20,463 bases of DNA from Polaribacter sp. (GCA_029248845.1 JAQWIO010000020.1:1-20463); one strand, 5' to 3'. Counted from the stretch's first letter, positions 1-7,883 are shown. Program-made: numbers and translations. Notes: a model not told the origin generated them from the letters alone.

Positions 1-457
1 TAAAGGAACCAATAAATCTCATGAAATTAGAATTGAAGCTTCTTCAGGTTTATCAGAAGAAGAAATTGAAAAAATGAGGCAAGATGCAGAAGCGAATGCT
101 GATGCAGATAAAGCTGCTAAAGAAACTGCAGAAAAAATTAATGGAGCAGATTCTATGATTTTTCAAACAGAAAAACAACTAGCAGAATTTGGAGATAAAT
201 TATCTGACGATAAAAAAGGTCCAATTGAAGCTGCTTTAGTTGAGTTAAAATCGGCTCATGAATCTAAAGATCTAGCGCAAATTGATACTGCAATGGAAAC
301 TATTAACGAAGCTTGGAAAGCTGCATCTGAAGAGATGTATGCTGCTCAAGGTGGCGCTGAAGGAGGAAATCCCGAAGCTGAACAACAAGGTCAACCAGAA
401 GCAAATGACGCTCAAGGTGACAATGTTGAGGATGTAGACTTCGAAGAAGTGAAATAA
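1..457 (+). CDS. dnaK: Molecular chaperone DnaK (Hsp70), 3' part only
   Basis: This is the C-terminal ~151 residues of DnaK; the 5' part lies outside the window and the reading frame is open from base 2. The visible part begins in the end of the substrate-binding beta domain (KSHEIRIEASSGLSEEEIEK, a highly conserved DnaK stretch), continues through the alpha-helical lid (about residues 25-115 of the fragment, rich in charged helices, with QTEKQLAEFGDKL) and ends in the disordered acidic tail with the conserved terminal motif DVDFEEVK. DnaK is the ATP-driven cytosolic folding chaperone that works with DnaJ and GrpE. The Gln/Gly/Glu-rich linker before the tail is normal for the family. The gene is followed at once by a strong terminator and no dnaJ, so it is probably monocistronic or last in its operon. 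Identification is firm. Confidence 0.97.
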   Translation, partial: KGTNKSHEIRIEASSGLSEEEIEKMRQDAEANADADKAAKETAEKINGADSMIFQTEKQLAEFGDKLSDDKKGPIEAALVELKSAHESKDLAQIDTAMETINEAWKAASEEMYAAQGGAEGGNPEAEQQGQPEANDAQGDNVEDVDFEEVK

Positions 458-480
458 ACTTTTCATTTTTAATAAAACTA

Positions 481-514
481 AAAACGCAATCATTAATTTG
501 GTTGCGTTTTTTTT
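481..514 (+). terminator. Rho-independent terminator of dnaK
   Basis: The arm AAAACGCAA (481-489) pairs perfectly with TTGCGTTTT (502-510), and two more inner pairs (one of them G-T) are possible. A run of eight T follows from 507. It sits 24 bases after the dnaK stop codon. Confidence 0.9.
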
Positions 515-624
515 AAATCATTGCAAAGAACTAAGCAATTTCATTATAATACCTTAATTAGGTTATCAATCATATTTTTAATATTACTTTCAGTGACATT
601 TTAATTACTTTTACTAAAAAATAC

Positions 625-1149
625 TTGAAAACCTATAACCAAACCAACTTCTTTAAACATACTTTTTGTGAATTTAAAAAAGTCACTGATTTTAAATTTC
701 CAGAAATTGCGAACTATAGAAGTAAATCAAAAAGTATTTATTATTATAGTGAAGAAGGTGTTTATAGAAAATCAAATCACTGGGGAAGGGTTGCAAATTG
801 TAGATGGAGATTGATTGACAGTAAAGACTATAAAAATCAAGATATCGTTATTGGTTTTGCAAAATGGAGTGACTTTCACCCGATCAATACTGTAGAAAAA
901 CTCTTTTTTATTACGATTGATTATGAAAATAAAACAGCAAAAATTAATTCGAATAAAAATACCTCCACCAAATACTTATATACCTACTTCGAAGCTCAAA
1001 AAAGAGTTAAACAGGCAACTCATTTACTTAAGAACAACAAATGGGCTGTATATTTTGATTCAGAGATTGATGAATTACGCTTCAAAATTTTATCTGAATT
1101 TATCAATTCAGACAAATCATTACAAGAAATAAAAAACGAACAGAAATAA
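625..1149 (+). CDS. Conserved-looking hypothetical protein, 174 aa
   Basis: I do not recognise a named family. The frame opens with TTG at 625; no in-frame ATG exists near the start, and the protein looks well formed from its first residues (MKTYNQTNFFKHTFCEFK), so TTG is the likely start. The protein is soluble, without signal peptide or membrane segment, and rich in aromatic and basic residues. The block SNHWGRVANCRWRL (about residues 49-62) reads like a conserved core, and the C-terminal half is Lys-rich and probably helical. It has composition typical of a real gene in this genome. It stands alone between the dnaK terminator and a secreted DUF2141 gene on the same strand. Reality of the gene is likely; function is unknown. 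Confidence 0.7.
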   Translation: MKTYNQTNFFKHTFCEFKKVTDFKFPEIANYRSKSKSIYYYSEEGVYRKSNHWGRVANCRWRLIDSKDYKNQDIVIGFAKWSDFHPINTVEKLFFITIDYENKTAKINSNKNTSTKYLYTYFEAQKRVKQATHLLKNNKWAVYFDSEIDELRFKILSEFINSDKSLQEIKNEQK

Positions 1150-1231
1150 AACATTTTTTATAAATTTACTATAAGAAAGTGAAGAACAATACAAATTAGC
1201 TCAATTGTATTCTTATTTAAAAAAGAGCCTT

Positions 1232-1654
1232 ATGAAAAAAACAATACTATTCATCATACTCATTTTAAGCGGTGTATTTTACGGGTCCGGTCAAGAGAAA
1301 GAAACCTATACGCTAACTGTAAATATCTCTGGATTAGAATCTAACAAAGGAACTTTAATCGTAGGTATTTACACAAATGAAAGTGATTTTTTAAAAAATC
1401 AATTCAAAAGTGATGTCATTAAAATAAAAAACAATGAAGCTTTTGTTATTTTTAAAAATTTAGCTGCAGGAGAATATGCTGTTTCTTTTATTCATGACGA
1501 AAATAATAATAAAAAAATGGATACCAATTTCTTTGGTATTCCAAAAGAGAAATATGGTTGTTCTAACAACGCAAGGGGTTTTATGGGCCCCCCAAAATAT
1601 ATTGACGCAAAGTTTGAATTAACTAAAAATAGAACTGTAGAAATAAGTATTTAG
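1232..1654 (+). CDS. Secreted DUF2141 domain protein
   Basis: A 140-residue exported protein of the DUF2141 family, common in Bacteroidota and of unknown function. I chose ATG at 1232, because it gives a classic signal peptide (MKKTILFIILILSGVFYGSGQ, cleavage near residue 20); an in-frame TTG at 1205 would put nine extra residues before it. The mature part shows the family signature: a beta-sandwich start (GTLIVGIYTNESDF), then AGEYAVSFIHDENNNKKMDTN, whose Asp/Asn-rich loop resembles a calcium-binding loop, then FFGIPKEKYGCSNNARG and a C-terminal beta strand. The protein probably acts in the periplasm or outside the cell. An imperfectly supported inverted repeat, AATACAA / TTGTATT (1188-1194 and 1205-1211), lies just ahead of the start. 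Family call firm, function unknown. Confidence 0.9.
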   Translation: MKKTILFIILILSGVFYGSGQEKETYTLTVNISGLESNKGTLIVGIYTNESDFLKNQFKSDVIKIKNNEAFVIFKNLAAGEYAVSFIHDENNNKKMDTNFFGIPKEKYGCSNNARGFMGPPKYIDAKFELTKNRTVEISI

Positions 1655-1685
1655 CCGAGTTACGTAAATTATACTGAAATCATAA

Positions 1686-1713
1686 AAAAGTTGGCTCTAG
1701 AATTTTAACTTTT
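1686..1713. terminator. Weak, possibly bidirectional terminator
   Basis: AAAAGTT (1686-1692) and AACTTTT (1707-1713) can pair around a 14-base loop between two convergent genes (DUF2141 on plus, ACMS decarboxylase on minus). On the minus strand the stem is followed by a short T run. The stem is only seven pairs and AT-rich, so the call is tentative. Confidence 0.4.
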
Positions 1714-1735
1714 CTGTAAAAAAAACTACTATTTT

Positions 1736-2821
1736 TTATCCTAAAATTTTATCAATCAAATCTTGTTTTGCTTTTTTATCGTTACCAAACAACCATCGAA
1801 GGGTATTATCTTTCCAAATTTGATTGTATTGTGTTTGACTTATAATATTTCTATTTTTCGCTAAATCTAAAATTTTACCAGGGTAAGAAGATTGCTCATC
1901 ACTTTCCATTTCTCCCAAAGGATACGGATCATCTAAACCCATTAAAACTTGATCAGAACCTTGTTTATCTATCATTAATTTTAAAGAATCTGTATCATGA
2001 ACCAAGGTATCAAAAAAGATATTTTTGTGGCCTACTGCTTTTCTTGGGTGTGTTTTTCCTTCAAATAAATCTGGTCTTCCATCAAAACCTTGAATTCTTC
2101 TACCTAAATTCATTTGTGCCAATTGACCACCGTGGGCAAAACAAGTTCTAATATTTTTAAAACGTTCTTGCATACCATTTAAGGTATAAAAATGATAGGC
2201 ATCACCACATTGTGCCAACATCCAAATCAAATGAAAACGCCAATTAGTGTTTTCTAATTTTATCATTTTATCTCCATCATACGGATGAATTTCTATTGCT
2301 AATTTGTATTTGTCTGCCAGTTCAAAAATACGGTCGTTCTCTTTATCAAAAACGCATCGCCATTGCCCAATAGAGTCCATAAAATGAGTTGGCAAACACA
2401 AAACTTTAAGACCCAACTCTTCAACACAGCGTTCCATTTCATAAAGAGCTCCATAAATAAAACCAGGATGCACTACAAAACCACAAGTAAATTTATCTGG
2501 ATGGTCGCATTGAACTTTTGCGTTAAAATCATTTTGAAAACGCAGGGCTTTTTTCATTTCCTCTAGGCGCAATCCATTACCATACAATTGAGAAAGATTC
2601 AAAACTACTGCATGGTCTATCTTATTTTTTTCCATCCATAGTAGCTTCTCATCTAAGAAAAAACTAGAATCTGTAACAGGACGTTTCCAACCTTTTTGCA
2701 ACATGTGTTTTCGCTCATCATCAACCCAAAAAATCTCTTTATCTTTCATAAATTGAGGAATTTGTTCTGGATATGGCAACAAGTGTGAATGTCCGTTTAT
2801 GCGTAATTTACGTTTTTCCAT
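1736..2821 (-). CDS. 2-amino-3-carboxymuconate-6-semialdehyde decarboxylase (ACMSD)
   Basis: A 361-residue amidohydrolase-superfamily decarboxylase. It removes the carboxyl group of ACMS, the ring-opened product of 3-hydroxyanthranilate, giving 2-aminomuconate semialdehyde; this diverts the pathway away from quinolinate/NAD and toward catabolism. The zinc site is complete: the N-terminal HSH motif (H11, H13), H179 in IEIHP and D297 in MGLDDPYP, plus the catalytic histidine H230 in CFAHGG, all in family order and spacing. Length is slightly above the bacterial norm of ~330-340. It is the last gene of the minus-strand kynurenine cluster, 96 bases after the dioxygenase that makes its unstable substrate, which strongly supports the assignment. 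Bacterial homologues are often called nbaD. All catalytic residues are present, so it should be active. Confidence 0.94.
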   Translation of the reverse strand: MEKRKLRINGHSHLLPYPEQIPQFMKDKEIFWVDDERKHMLQKGWKRPVTDSSFFLDEKLLWMEKNKIDHAVVLNLSQLYGNGLRLEEMKKALRFQNDFNAKVQCDHPDKFTCGFVVHPGFIYGALYEMERCVEELGLKVLCLPTHFMDSIGQWRCVFDKENDRIFELADKYKLAIEIHPYDGDKMIKLENTNWRFHLIWMLAQCGDAYHFYTLNGMQERFKNIRTCFAHGGQLAQMNLGRRIQGFDGRPDLFEGKTHPRKAVGHKNIFFDTLVHDTDSLKLMIDKQGSDQVLMGLDDPYPLGEMESDEQSSYPGKILDLAKNRNIISQTQYNQIWKDNTLRWLFGNDKKAKQDLIDKILG

Positions 2822-2917
2822 CTTATGCTTAATTTAGTTCAGTATTTCTGTTATTTCTGCGAGGTCAAGAATCTATTTATTTCTAATTTAAACTTCTAAA
2901 AGTAATTAATCAACAAC

Positions 2918-3439
2918 TTAAAAAGGCTTTTCCATAACAGTTCCACAGATATCACAAGTACATTTTTGTTTGTCTGAATAATAAGTGTCAAAAATTAGTG
3001 GCATATCTGTCTCAATGTTATCTAATGTAAATTTTTCTCTGTATAGAGGGTTTCCACAATTTTCACAATACCATTCCAGCGCATCTAACATTCCTTCAGA
3101 ACGCGGATATTCGATAACTAAACCCACAGTATTTTCTTTCCTCTGAGGTGAATGAGGCACTTTTGCAGGCAGTAAATAAATATCCCCTTCATTAATTGCA
3201 ACATCAATCATTGTCCCTTTAGCATCTATGATTTTTAAAATCATATCACCTTCTACTTGATAAAAAAACTCAGGAGTTTCATTATAATGATAATCTTTTC
3301 TATTATTTGGACCCCCAACTACCATTACAATATATTCGCCATTATCCCAAACTTGTTTGTTACCAACTGGTGGTTTTAGCAAGTGACGATGGGTATCAAT
3401 CCACTTTTTAAAATTTAAAGGTTGTACTAAATTACTCAT
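2918..3439 (-). CDS. 3-hydroxyanthranilate 3,4-dioxygenase
   Basis: A 173-residue cupin dioxygenase that opens the ring of 3-hydroxyanthranilate with O2 to give 2-amino-3-carboxymuconate semialdehyde, in the cytosol. The iron ligands of the family are visible: H51 and E57 in YHYNETPEF, and H96 in KVPHSPQR. The substrate-binding arginines fit R47 and R100, with E110 in VIEYPR. The bacterial-type C-terminal rubredoxin-like metal site is intact (C125/C128 in CENC; C162/C165 in CDIC). Length is exactly that of the short bacterial enzyme (~174). It lies upstream of the decarboxylase gene and downstream of a dead ridA/SDR remnant. Names in use include nbaC and haaO. I see no clear promoter directly upstream; it may depend on transcription through the fossil. 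Confidence 0.96.
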   Translation of the reverse strand: MSNLVQPLNFKKWIDTHRHLLKPPVGNKQVWDNGEYIVMVVGGPNNRKDYHYNETPEFFYQVEGDMILKIIDAKGTMIDVAINEGDIYLLPAKVPHSPQRKENTVGLVIEYPRSEGMLDALEWYCENCGNPLYREKFTLDNIETDMPLIFDTYYSDKQKCTCDICGTVMEKPF

Positions 3440-3460
3440 ATTATTTAGGTTTTTATTAAT

Positions 3461-3778
3461 TTACAAACTTTTTGTTCTACCCCCATCAACAGGGATGTTA
3501 ATTCCGTTTATATAACTTGTTCTAATACTTGCTAAAAAAAAATAGCATCAGCCACATCTTAAATCCCTGCGACAAAGCTTTGTAAATTTTTATCAATATT
3601 CTGTAATACTCCTGTTTGAGTTTCTATCTTTAGAAACTTTTGCATCCATTTCATCGATCATATCAACTCATGCAATGGTATTATCTGCTCTTCTAGAACT
3701 TTTTCCTGAAACAAAAATAAAATCTCCAACTACTTTTATATGGGGATATGCATCTCTTGGTGATATCTTACTCATCAT
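3461..3778 (-). pseudogene. Fossil: N-terminal half of a RidA-type 2-aminomuconate deaminase joined to the C-terminus of an SDR
   Basis: Read on the minus strand from ATG at 3778-3776 (or the next ATG), the sequence gives MSKISPRDAYPHIKVVGDF followed by IFVSGKSSRRADNTIA, the clear start of a RidA-family 2-aminomuconate deaminase. TGA (3670-3668) then replaces the expected Gly codon. VDMIDEMDAKV follows, a +1 frameshift falls near 3632-3640, and the match resumes as LKIETQTGVLQNIDKNLQSFVAGI. A TAA (3561-3559) comes next. From DVADAI on, the text is no longer RidA but the end of a short-chain dehydrogenase: FFLAS, then INGINIPVDGGRTKSL and a stop at 3463-3461. Its frame needs one base more than the nine-A run at 3534-3542 gives. 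The two pieces join at a D-V-A/V-D motif shared by both families, suggesting a deletion between adjacent genes. It sits inside the kynurenine cluster where the deaminase would belong. Confidence 0.88.
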
Positions 3779-3810
3779 AAAAACCCTTCTTAACTTTCCT
3801 AATAAGAAGG
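3779..3810 (-). terminator. Terminator-like hairpin downstream of kmo
   Basis: On the minus strand CCTTCTTA (3810-3803), a ten-base loop, and TAAGAAGG (3792-3785) form a perfect eight-pair stem followed by GG-TTTTT (to 3779). It lies ~94 bases past the kmo stop and directly abuts the ATG of the dead ridA. It could end the kynU-kmo transcript and separate it from the dioxygenase and decarboxylase genes. Confidence 0.55.
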
Positions 3811-3903
3811 AACTCAAAATTGGGTAAAATTTAGATTTTTTATGATCACTATTTTTATCTATACCAACTTCTGTATCCTTTCATTTCAGAGGAGCCTAAT
3901 ACA

Positions 3904-5313
3904 CTAACTTGTTTCTAATGTATCTTTTCGCAAAATTGTATTTGTTTCTTGCCTAACTTTATCTAAAATAATTTTCAACTCTGTTTTTGACATGGCTGAA
4001 TGTGTATTAATAGAATGATCAGCAATGAAATTCAATAGCACCTTATCTTGAGCTCTTCCTCTTTTCATCGCTTCACTATACCTAATTTTTTGGTTAAAAG
4101 TAACCAAAGAATACTTAGATGAATATTGCATTGGAAACATTCTCTCTAAATCCATTTCTATTTTTCGTTTTTCTTTAAATAAGGGATTTGCAACATGGTC
4201 TTTCATCTCATGAAAATTATCAATTGCCAGATCTGCAATGGCATCCGTATCTTTCTTTCTAACTTTTTCATACTCATTAAAAACAGATTTCCAACTGTCT
4301 AAATTTTGGTCTAAAATTTGATCTAAAACCAAAACATCTTCAAAAGAAGCATTCATTCCTTGTCCATAAAACGGAACAATAGCATGCGCAGAGTCGCCTA
4401 TTAACAATGTTTTATTCTGAAAACTCCAAGGAGAACATTTAATGGTCCCTAAAGGCCCTGTTGGATTGTTTAAAAACTCTTCATTAATATTCGGAATTAA
4501 GCTCAACGCATCAGGAAACTCTTTCTCAAAAAAGGTCGTAATTTTTTCTTTGGATGTTAAGTTTTCAAAATTAAATTCACCTTCATCATAACTTAAAAAG
4601 AGTGTTACTGTAAAACTTCCATCCATATTTGGCAGAGCGATTAACATAAAATCACCTCGAGGCCAAATATGTAAATGATTTTTACTTATTTGGTGATTTC
4701 CATCTTTATTTGCTGGAATTTCTAGCTCTTTATATCCGTGATTTAAAAATTCTTGAGAATAACTAAATAAAAAATTACGTTCAGAAATGTAACTTTTTCT
4801 CATGGAAGAACCAGCACCATCTGCACCAAAAATGACAGTGGCATTGATAGAAAACAATTCCTTAGTTTTGAAATCTTTAAGATATGCAATGGTATTTTCT
4901 AAATCAATATTTATACAATTTATATTAAAATAAATATTCACATTTTCATGTTGCTCTGCTTCGTCTAGTAAAATTGAATTCAAATCTCCTCTAGAAATTG
5001 AGTTTATAAATTCATTTTCACGACCTGAATAATTAGATGAAAAAGTATTTCCATTCGTATCGTGCATTAATCTACCAAACATTGGAATACAGATTTCTCT
5101 TACCTTTTCTTCCATTCCACATAAACGCAAAGCTGATAACCCCCTTTCTGAAAGAGATAAATTTATACTTCTCCCAGAGGAAATATCTGCAGTTCTTATA
5201 TCTGGCCTGCTTTCGTACACCTCAACTTTAAATCCTCTTTGCGCAAGTCTTAAAGCGAGTAATGAGCCGCAAAGTCCTGCTCCAATAATTAGTATTTTAT
5301 CTTTTTTATTCAT
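3904..5313 (-). CDS. kmo: Kynurenine 3-monooxygenase
   Basis: A 469-residue class A flavoprotein hydroxylase that uses FAD, NADPH and O2 to turn L-kynurenine into 3-hydroxykynurenine. The FAD Rossmann motif GAGLCG is at residues 11-16, the GADG of the second nucleotide motif at 163-166, and the third FAD motif GDSAHAIVPFYGQGMN at 306-321. The motif GRSINLSLSERG (47-58), with its substrate-binding arginine, is typical of KMO and distinguishes it from other aromatic hydroxylases. Length is near the family norm, with a slightly long Lys/Arg-rich C-terminus and no membrane anchor. Its start overlaps the end of kynU by eight bases (ATGAATAA), so the two are translationally coupled. A terminator-like hairpin follows. 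No lesion is seen, and the gene should be functional. Confidence 0.95.
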   Translation of the reverse strand: MNKKDKILIIGAGLCGSLLALRLAQRGFKVEVYESRPDIRTADISSGRSINLSLSERGLSALRLCGMEEKVREICIPMFGRLMHDTNGNTFSSNYSGRENEFINSISRGDLNSILLDEAEQHENVNIYFNINCINIDLENTIAYLKDFKTKELFSINATVIFGADGAGSSMRKSYISERNFLFSYSQEFLNHGYKELEIPANKDGNHQISKNHLHIWPRGDFMLIALPNMDGSFTVTLFLSYDEGEFNFENLTSKEKITTFFEKEFPDALSLIPNINEEFLNNPTGPLGTIKCSPWSFQNKTLLIGDSAHAIVPFYGQGMNASFEDVLVLDQILDQNLDSWKSVFNEYEKVRKKDTDAIADLAIDNFHEMKDHVANPLFKEKRKIEMDLERMFPMQYSSKYSLVTFNQKIRYSEAMKRGRAQDKVLLNFIADHSINTHSAMSKTELKIILDKVRQETNTILRKDTLETS

Positions 5314-6574
5314 TGGGCAACAAATCTTTTAAAACAGAAACCATTTGAAACACATCTTGAAAAGAGTTATACAATGGCACAGGAGCACAACGGATAACAT
5401 TAGGGTCTCTCCAATCTGTAATAATATTATTTTCAGTTAATTTTTTATGCAAATTTTTGTCTGCATTTTTTACCTGAATAGAAAGTTGGCAGCCTCTTTC
5501 TTTTGGATTTGAAGGTGTAATAATCTTAATATTCTTAGAATTAATTTCAGTAATCAAAAACTCAAAATAACCTGTCAATTTTGTAGATTTATCTCTTAAA
5601 AAATCCATTCCTATGGTATCAAATAAATCTAAAGAAGCTTTTATTGCTGCCATCGATAATATGGGTGGGTTTGATAATTGCCAGCCCTCTGCTCCTTCCA
5701 TCACATCAAAAGGTTGACGCATATTGAAGCGTGTTGCTTTATTATGATTCCACCAACCTGCAAAACGAGGTAGCTCTGTATTTTTTGCATGTTTTTCGTG
5801 CACAAATATTCCGGCTAAACTTCCAGGTCCTGCATTTAAATATTTATAGGTACACCAGGCTGCAAAATCAATTCCAGAAGCATGTAAGTTTGGTTTAATA
5901 TTTCCTGCTCCATGTGCTAAATCAATCCCAACAATACAATTTTTTGAATGACCGATTTCTGCAATTTTTTTTAAATCTAAAAACTGACCCGTATAATAAT
6001 TTACGCCTCCAATTAATAACAAAGCAATTTGATCGCCATTTTCAGCAACAATCGTTTTTAAATCTTCAATTCTTAACAATTGTTCATGTTCTCTTGGCTT
6101 CCATTCAATAACATCATCCTCAGAAAAGCCATGAAATTTCAGCTGTGATTCTACCGCATATCTATCTGAAGGAAAAGCATCAGATTCAATAACTATCTTA
6201 AATTTTTCTTTGGTTGGTCTATAAAACGACACCATTAGTAAGTGCAAATTGGTTGTCAATGTATTCATCACAACAACCTCATTGGGTTTTGCCCCAACAA
6301 TTTTAGCCATTTTATCCGTTAATAATTCATGATAATTTAACCATGGATTCTTTCCCTCAAAGTGACCTTCCACGCCAAGATTTGCCCAATCTTCTAATTC
6401 TTGATTGATATACTCTTTTGTTGATTTTGGTTGTAATCCTAAAGAATTTCCTGTAAAGTAAAGCCAGTCGTTTCCATTTTTATCTTTTGGAATATGAAAT
6501 CTATTTCGTAGATGAGAAAGTGAATCTTCGGAATCTTGTTGTTTAGCATATGCTAACGAATTTTGATAGAGCAT
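5306..6574 (-). CDS. kynU: Kynureninase
   Basis: A 422-residue PLP-dependent hydrolase of aminotransferase fold that splits 3-hydroxykynurenine (or kynurenine) into 3-hydroxyanthranilate (or anthranilate) and alanine. The PLP lysine is K244 in AWCTYKYLNAGPG, and D218 in GIDLAHGAGN binds the pyridine nitrogen. Other family blocks present are YFTGNSLGLQP (39-49), NTLTTNLHLLM (104-114), and the C-terminal RGCQLSIQV and VIRCAPVPLYNS. Length matches the usual ~420. The ATG at 6574 is 22 bases from a well-formed promoter -7 element and gives the normal N-terminus. It is the first gene of the kynurenine cluster and overlaps kmo. The enzymes that make kynurenine (tryptophan dioxygenase and formamidase) are not in the window. 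Confidence 0.96.
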   Translation of the reverse strand: MLYQNSLAYAKQQDSEDSLSHLRNRFHIPKDKNGNDWLYFTGNSLGLQPKSTKEYINQELEDWANLGVEGHFEGKNPWLNYHELLTDKMAKIVGAKPNEVVVMNTLTTNLHLLMVSFYRPTKEKFKIVIESDAFPSDRYAVESQLKFHGFSEDDVIEWKPREHEQLLRIEDLKTIVAENGDQIALLLIGGVNYYTGQFLDLKKIAEIGHSKNCIVGIDLAHGAGNIKPNLHASGIDFAAWCTYKYLNAGPGSLAGIFVHEKHAKNTELPRFAGWWNHNKATRFNMRQPFDVMEGAEGWQLSNPPILSMAAIKASLDLFDTIGMDFLRDKSTKLTGYFEFLITEINSKNIKIITPSNPKERGCQLSIQVKNADKNLHKKLTENNIITDWRDPNVIRCAPVPLYNSFQDVFQMVSVLKDLLPNE

Positions 6575-6595
6575 CTAATAATAACTGATTTGCCT

Positions 6596-6626
6596 CAAAT
6601 ATAAAACAATCCTCATTATATTTCAA
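6596..6626 (-). promoter_or_regulatory. Flavobacterial-type promoter for kynU-kmo
   Basis: On the minus strand TTG (6626-6624), a 20-base spacer and TATATTTG (6603-6596) match the Bacteroidota TTG / TAnnTTTG promoter pattern. The predicted transcript would begin near 6589, about 15 bases before the kynU ATG. Confidence 0.65.
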
Positions 6627-6695
6627 TATTTATGAATTAATAAAGCTGTTTAATTTGATGACCATTTTTTGTATTTTTACACAAAACTAATTTTA

Positions 6696-7883
6696 ATGAA
6701 ATTATTCAAGTTTATTTTTCTAATTGTATTTTTCATCTCTTTTTCTTGTAAAAATGATTTGAAAATATCTAAAGAATTAGAATCAATTTACTCCTCAATA
6801 AAAATAGAATTTGCACCTGATAAACGTGTTGAATTATTTAATATTCAATTCAATATGAATCAAAATAAACTGATTCTAGAGGGGGAAACCACAACAAAAA
6901 AAGCGTTTTCTACCCTTTTAGATAGTTTAAAAAATAGAAAAATTGAATTCACCAATAAAGTTCGAATTTTACCAGATTCTGCAATTGGAAATCAACAGTT
7001 TGCAGTGGCTAGAAATTCTGTAATAAACATACGTTCAAAATCCGAGCACTCTGCTGAATTGGGTACACAAGGTTTGTTAGGAATGTCTTTAAAAATATTG
7101 GATAAAAAAGGAGACTTTTACAGAGTTCAAACTCCTGATAAGTATATTTCTTGGGTCGATAAAGGCGGAATTACAAGAATGACTAAAGACCAGATTGATG
7201 CCTGGAATCAAGCAGAAAAAGTGATTTTTAATGAAAATTTCGGGTATGTTTATGCTTCTAAAATTGATAAAACCAAGATTGTTTCTGACATTACTTTAGG
7301 AGGAGTTTTAAAATACGTTTCTGAAGACAACAACTTTTACGAAGTAAAATATCCTGACAACAGAATTGGTTTTATTAAAAAAAATGAAGGTCTGATTTAT
7401 AATTATTGGTTAAAAAAACTGGTCTCTAATGAGGATAACATTGAAACTGTAGCCAGAAAAATGGAAGGTTTCCCTTATTTATGGGGAGGTACATCATCAA
7501 AAGGAATGGATTGCAGTGGCTTTACTAAAATGGTGTATTTAATGAATGGTTTTGTCATTCCTAGAGATGCTTCTCAACAAATTTACGCGGGTAAAACTGT
7601 TGATAAAAATCTAAATTTTGAAGGTTTAAAAAAAGGTGATTTATTGTTCTTCGGAAGAAAAGCAACATCAAAAAAAAGACAACGTGTTACACATGTTGGT
7701 ATTTGGTTAGGAAATGACAAAATGGAATTTATTCACGCTTCTGGAAATGTACATTTGAATTCTATGGATTCAAATCAATCAAATTACGATGAGTTTAATA
7801 AGAACCGATATATAGGTAGTAAACGTTATTTGGGTGTCACAAACGAAAAAATCATTAATTTAAAAAAGAAAAGAAAACTTTAA
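6696..7883 (+). CDS. Lipoprotein with SH3 domains and NlpC/P60 peptidase domain
   Basis: A 395-residue predicted cell-wall peptidase. NlpC/P60 enzymes cut peptide stems of peptidoglycan, usually the D-Glu-diamino acid bond. I start at ATG 6696, because it opens a lipoprotein signal (MKLFKFIFLIVFFISFSC, lipidated C18); the in-frame TTG at 6669 would bury it. Residues ~20-95 are an unassigned spacer. Residues ~105-160 form a bacterial SH3 domain (ARNSVINIRSKSEHSAELGTQ ... ISWVDKGGI, split here), and ~180-230 a second SH3-like unit. The catalytic domain spans ~245-385 with C273 in GMDCSGF, H333 in VTHVGIW and H347 in FIHASG, so it is complete. It is transcribed away from kynU. It is followed by a strong hairpin terminator. 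The substrate is inferred from the family. Confidence 0.93.
   Translation: MKLFKFIFLIVFFISFSCKNDLKISKELESIYSSIKIEFAPDKRVELFNIQFNMNQNKLILEGETTTKKAFSTLLDSLKNRKIEFTNKVRILPDSAIGNQQFAVARNSVINIRSKSEHSAELGTQGLLGMSLKILDKKGDFYRVQTPDKYISWVDKGGITRMTKDQIDAWNQAEKVIFNENFGYVYASKIDKTKIVSDITLGGVLKYVSEDNNFYEVKYPDNRIGFIKKNEGLIYNYWLKKLVSNEDNIETVARKMEGFPYLWGGTSSKGMDCSGFTKMVYLMNGFVIPRDASQQIYAGKTVDKNLNFEGLKKGDLLFFGRKATSKKRQRVTHVGIWLGNDKMEFIHASGNVHLNSMDSNQSNYDEFNKNRYIGSKRYLGVTNEKIINLKKKRKL

Noticed and set aside
1188..1211. Inverted repeat AATACAA / TTGTATT ahead of the DUF2141 gene as an operator or terminator
   Set aside because: Seven AT-rich pairs with a ten-base loop and no T run; not strong enough in AT-rich DNA to call.
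2824..2917. Short minus-strand reading (LDLAEITEILN then stop) between the dioxygenase and ACMSD genes that looks like the tail of a lost gene
   Set aside because: Only about a dozen codons, preceded by a stop codon, with no family match I can name; chance is a sufficient explanation.
3779..3880. Open minus-strand stretch of ~34 codons upstream of the dead ridA
   Set aside because: It overlaps a terminator-like hairpin and has no recognisable protein family; more likely untranslated spacer.
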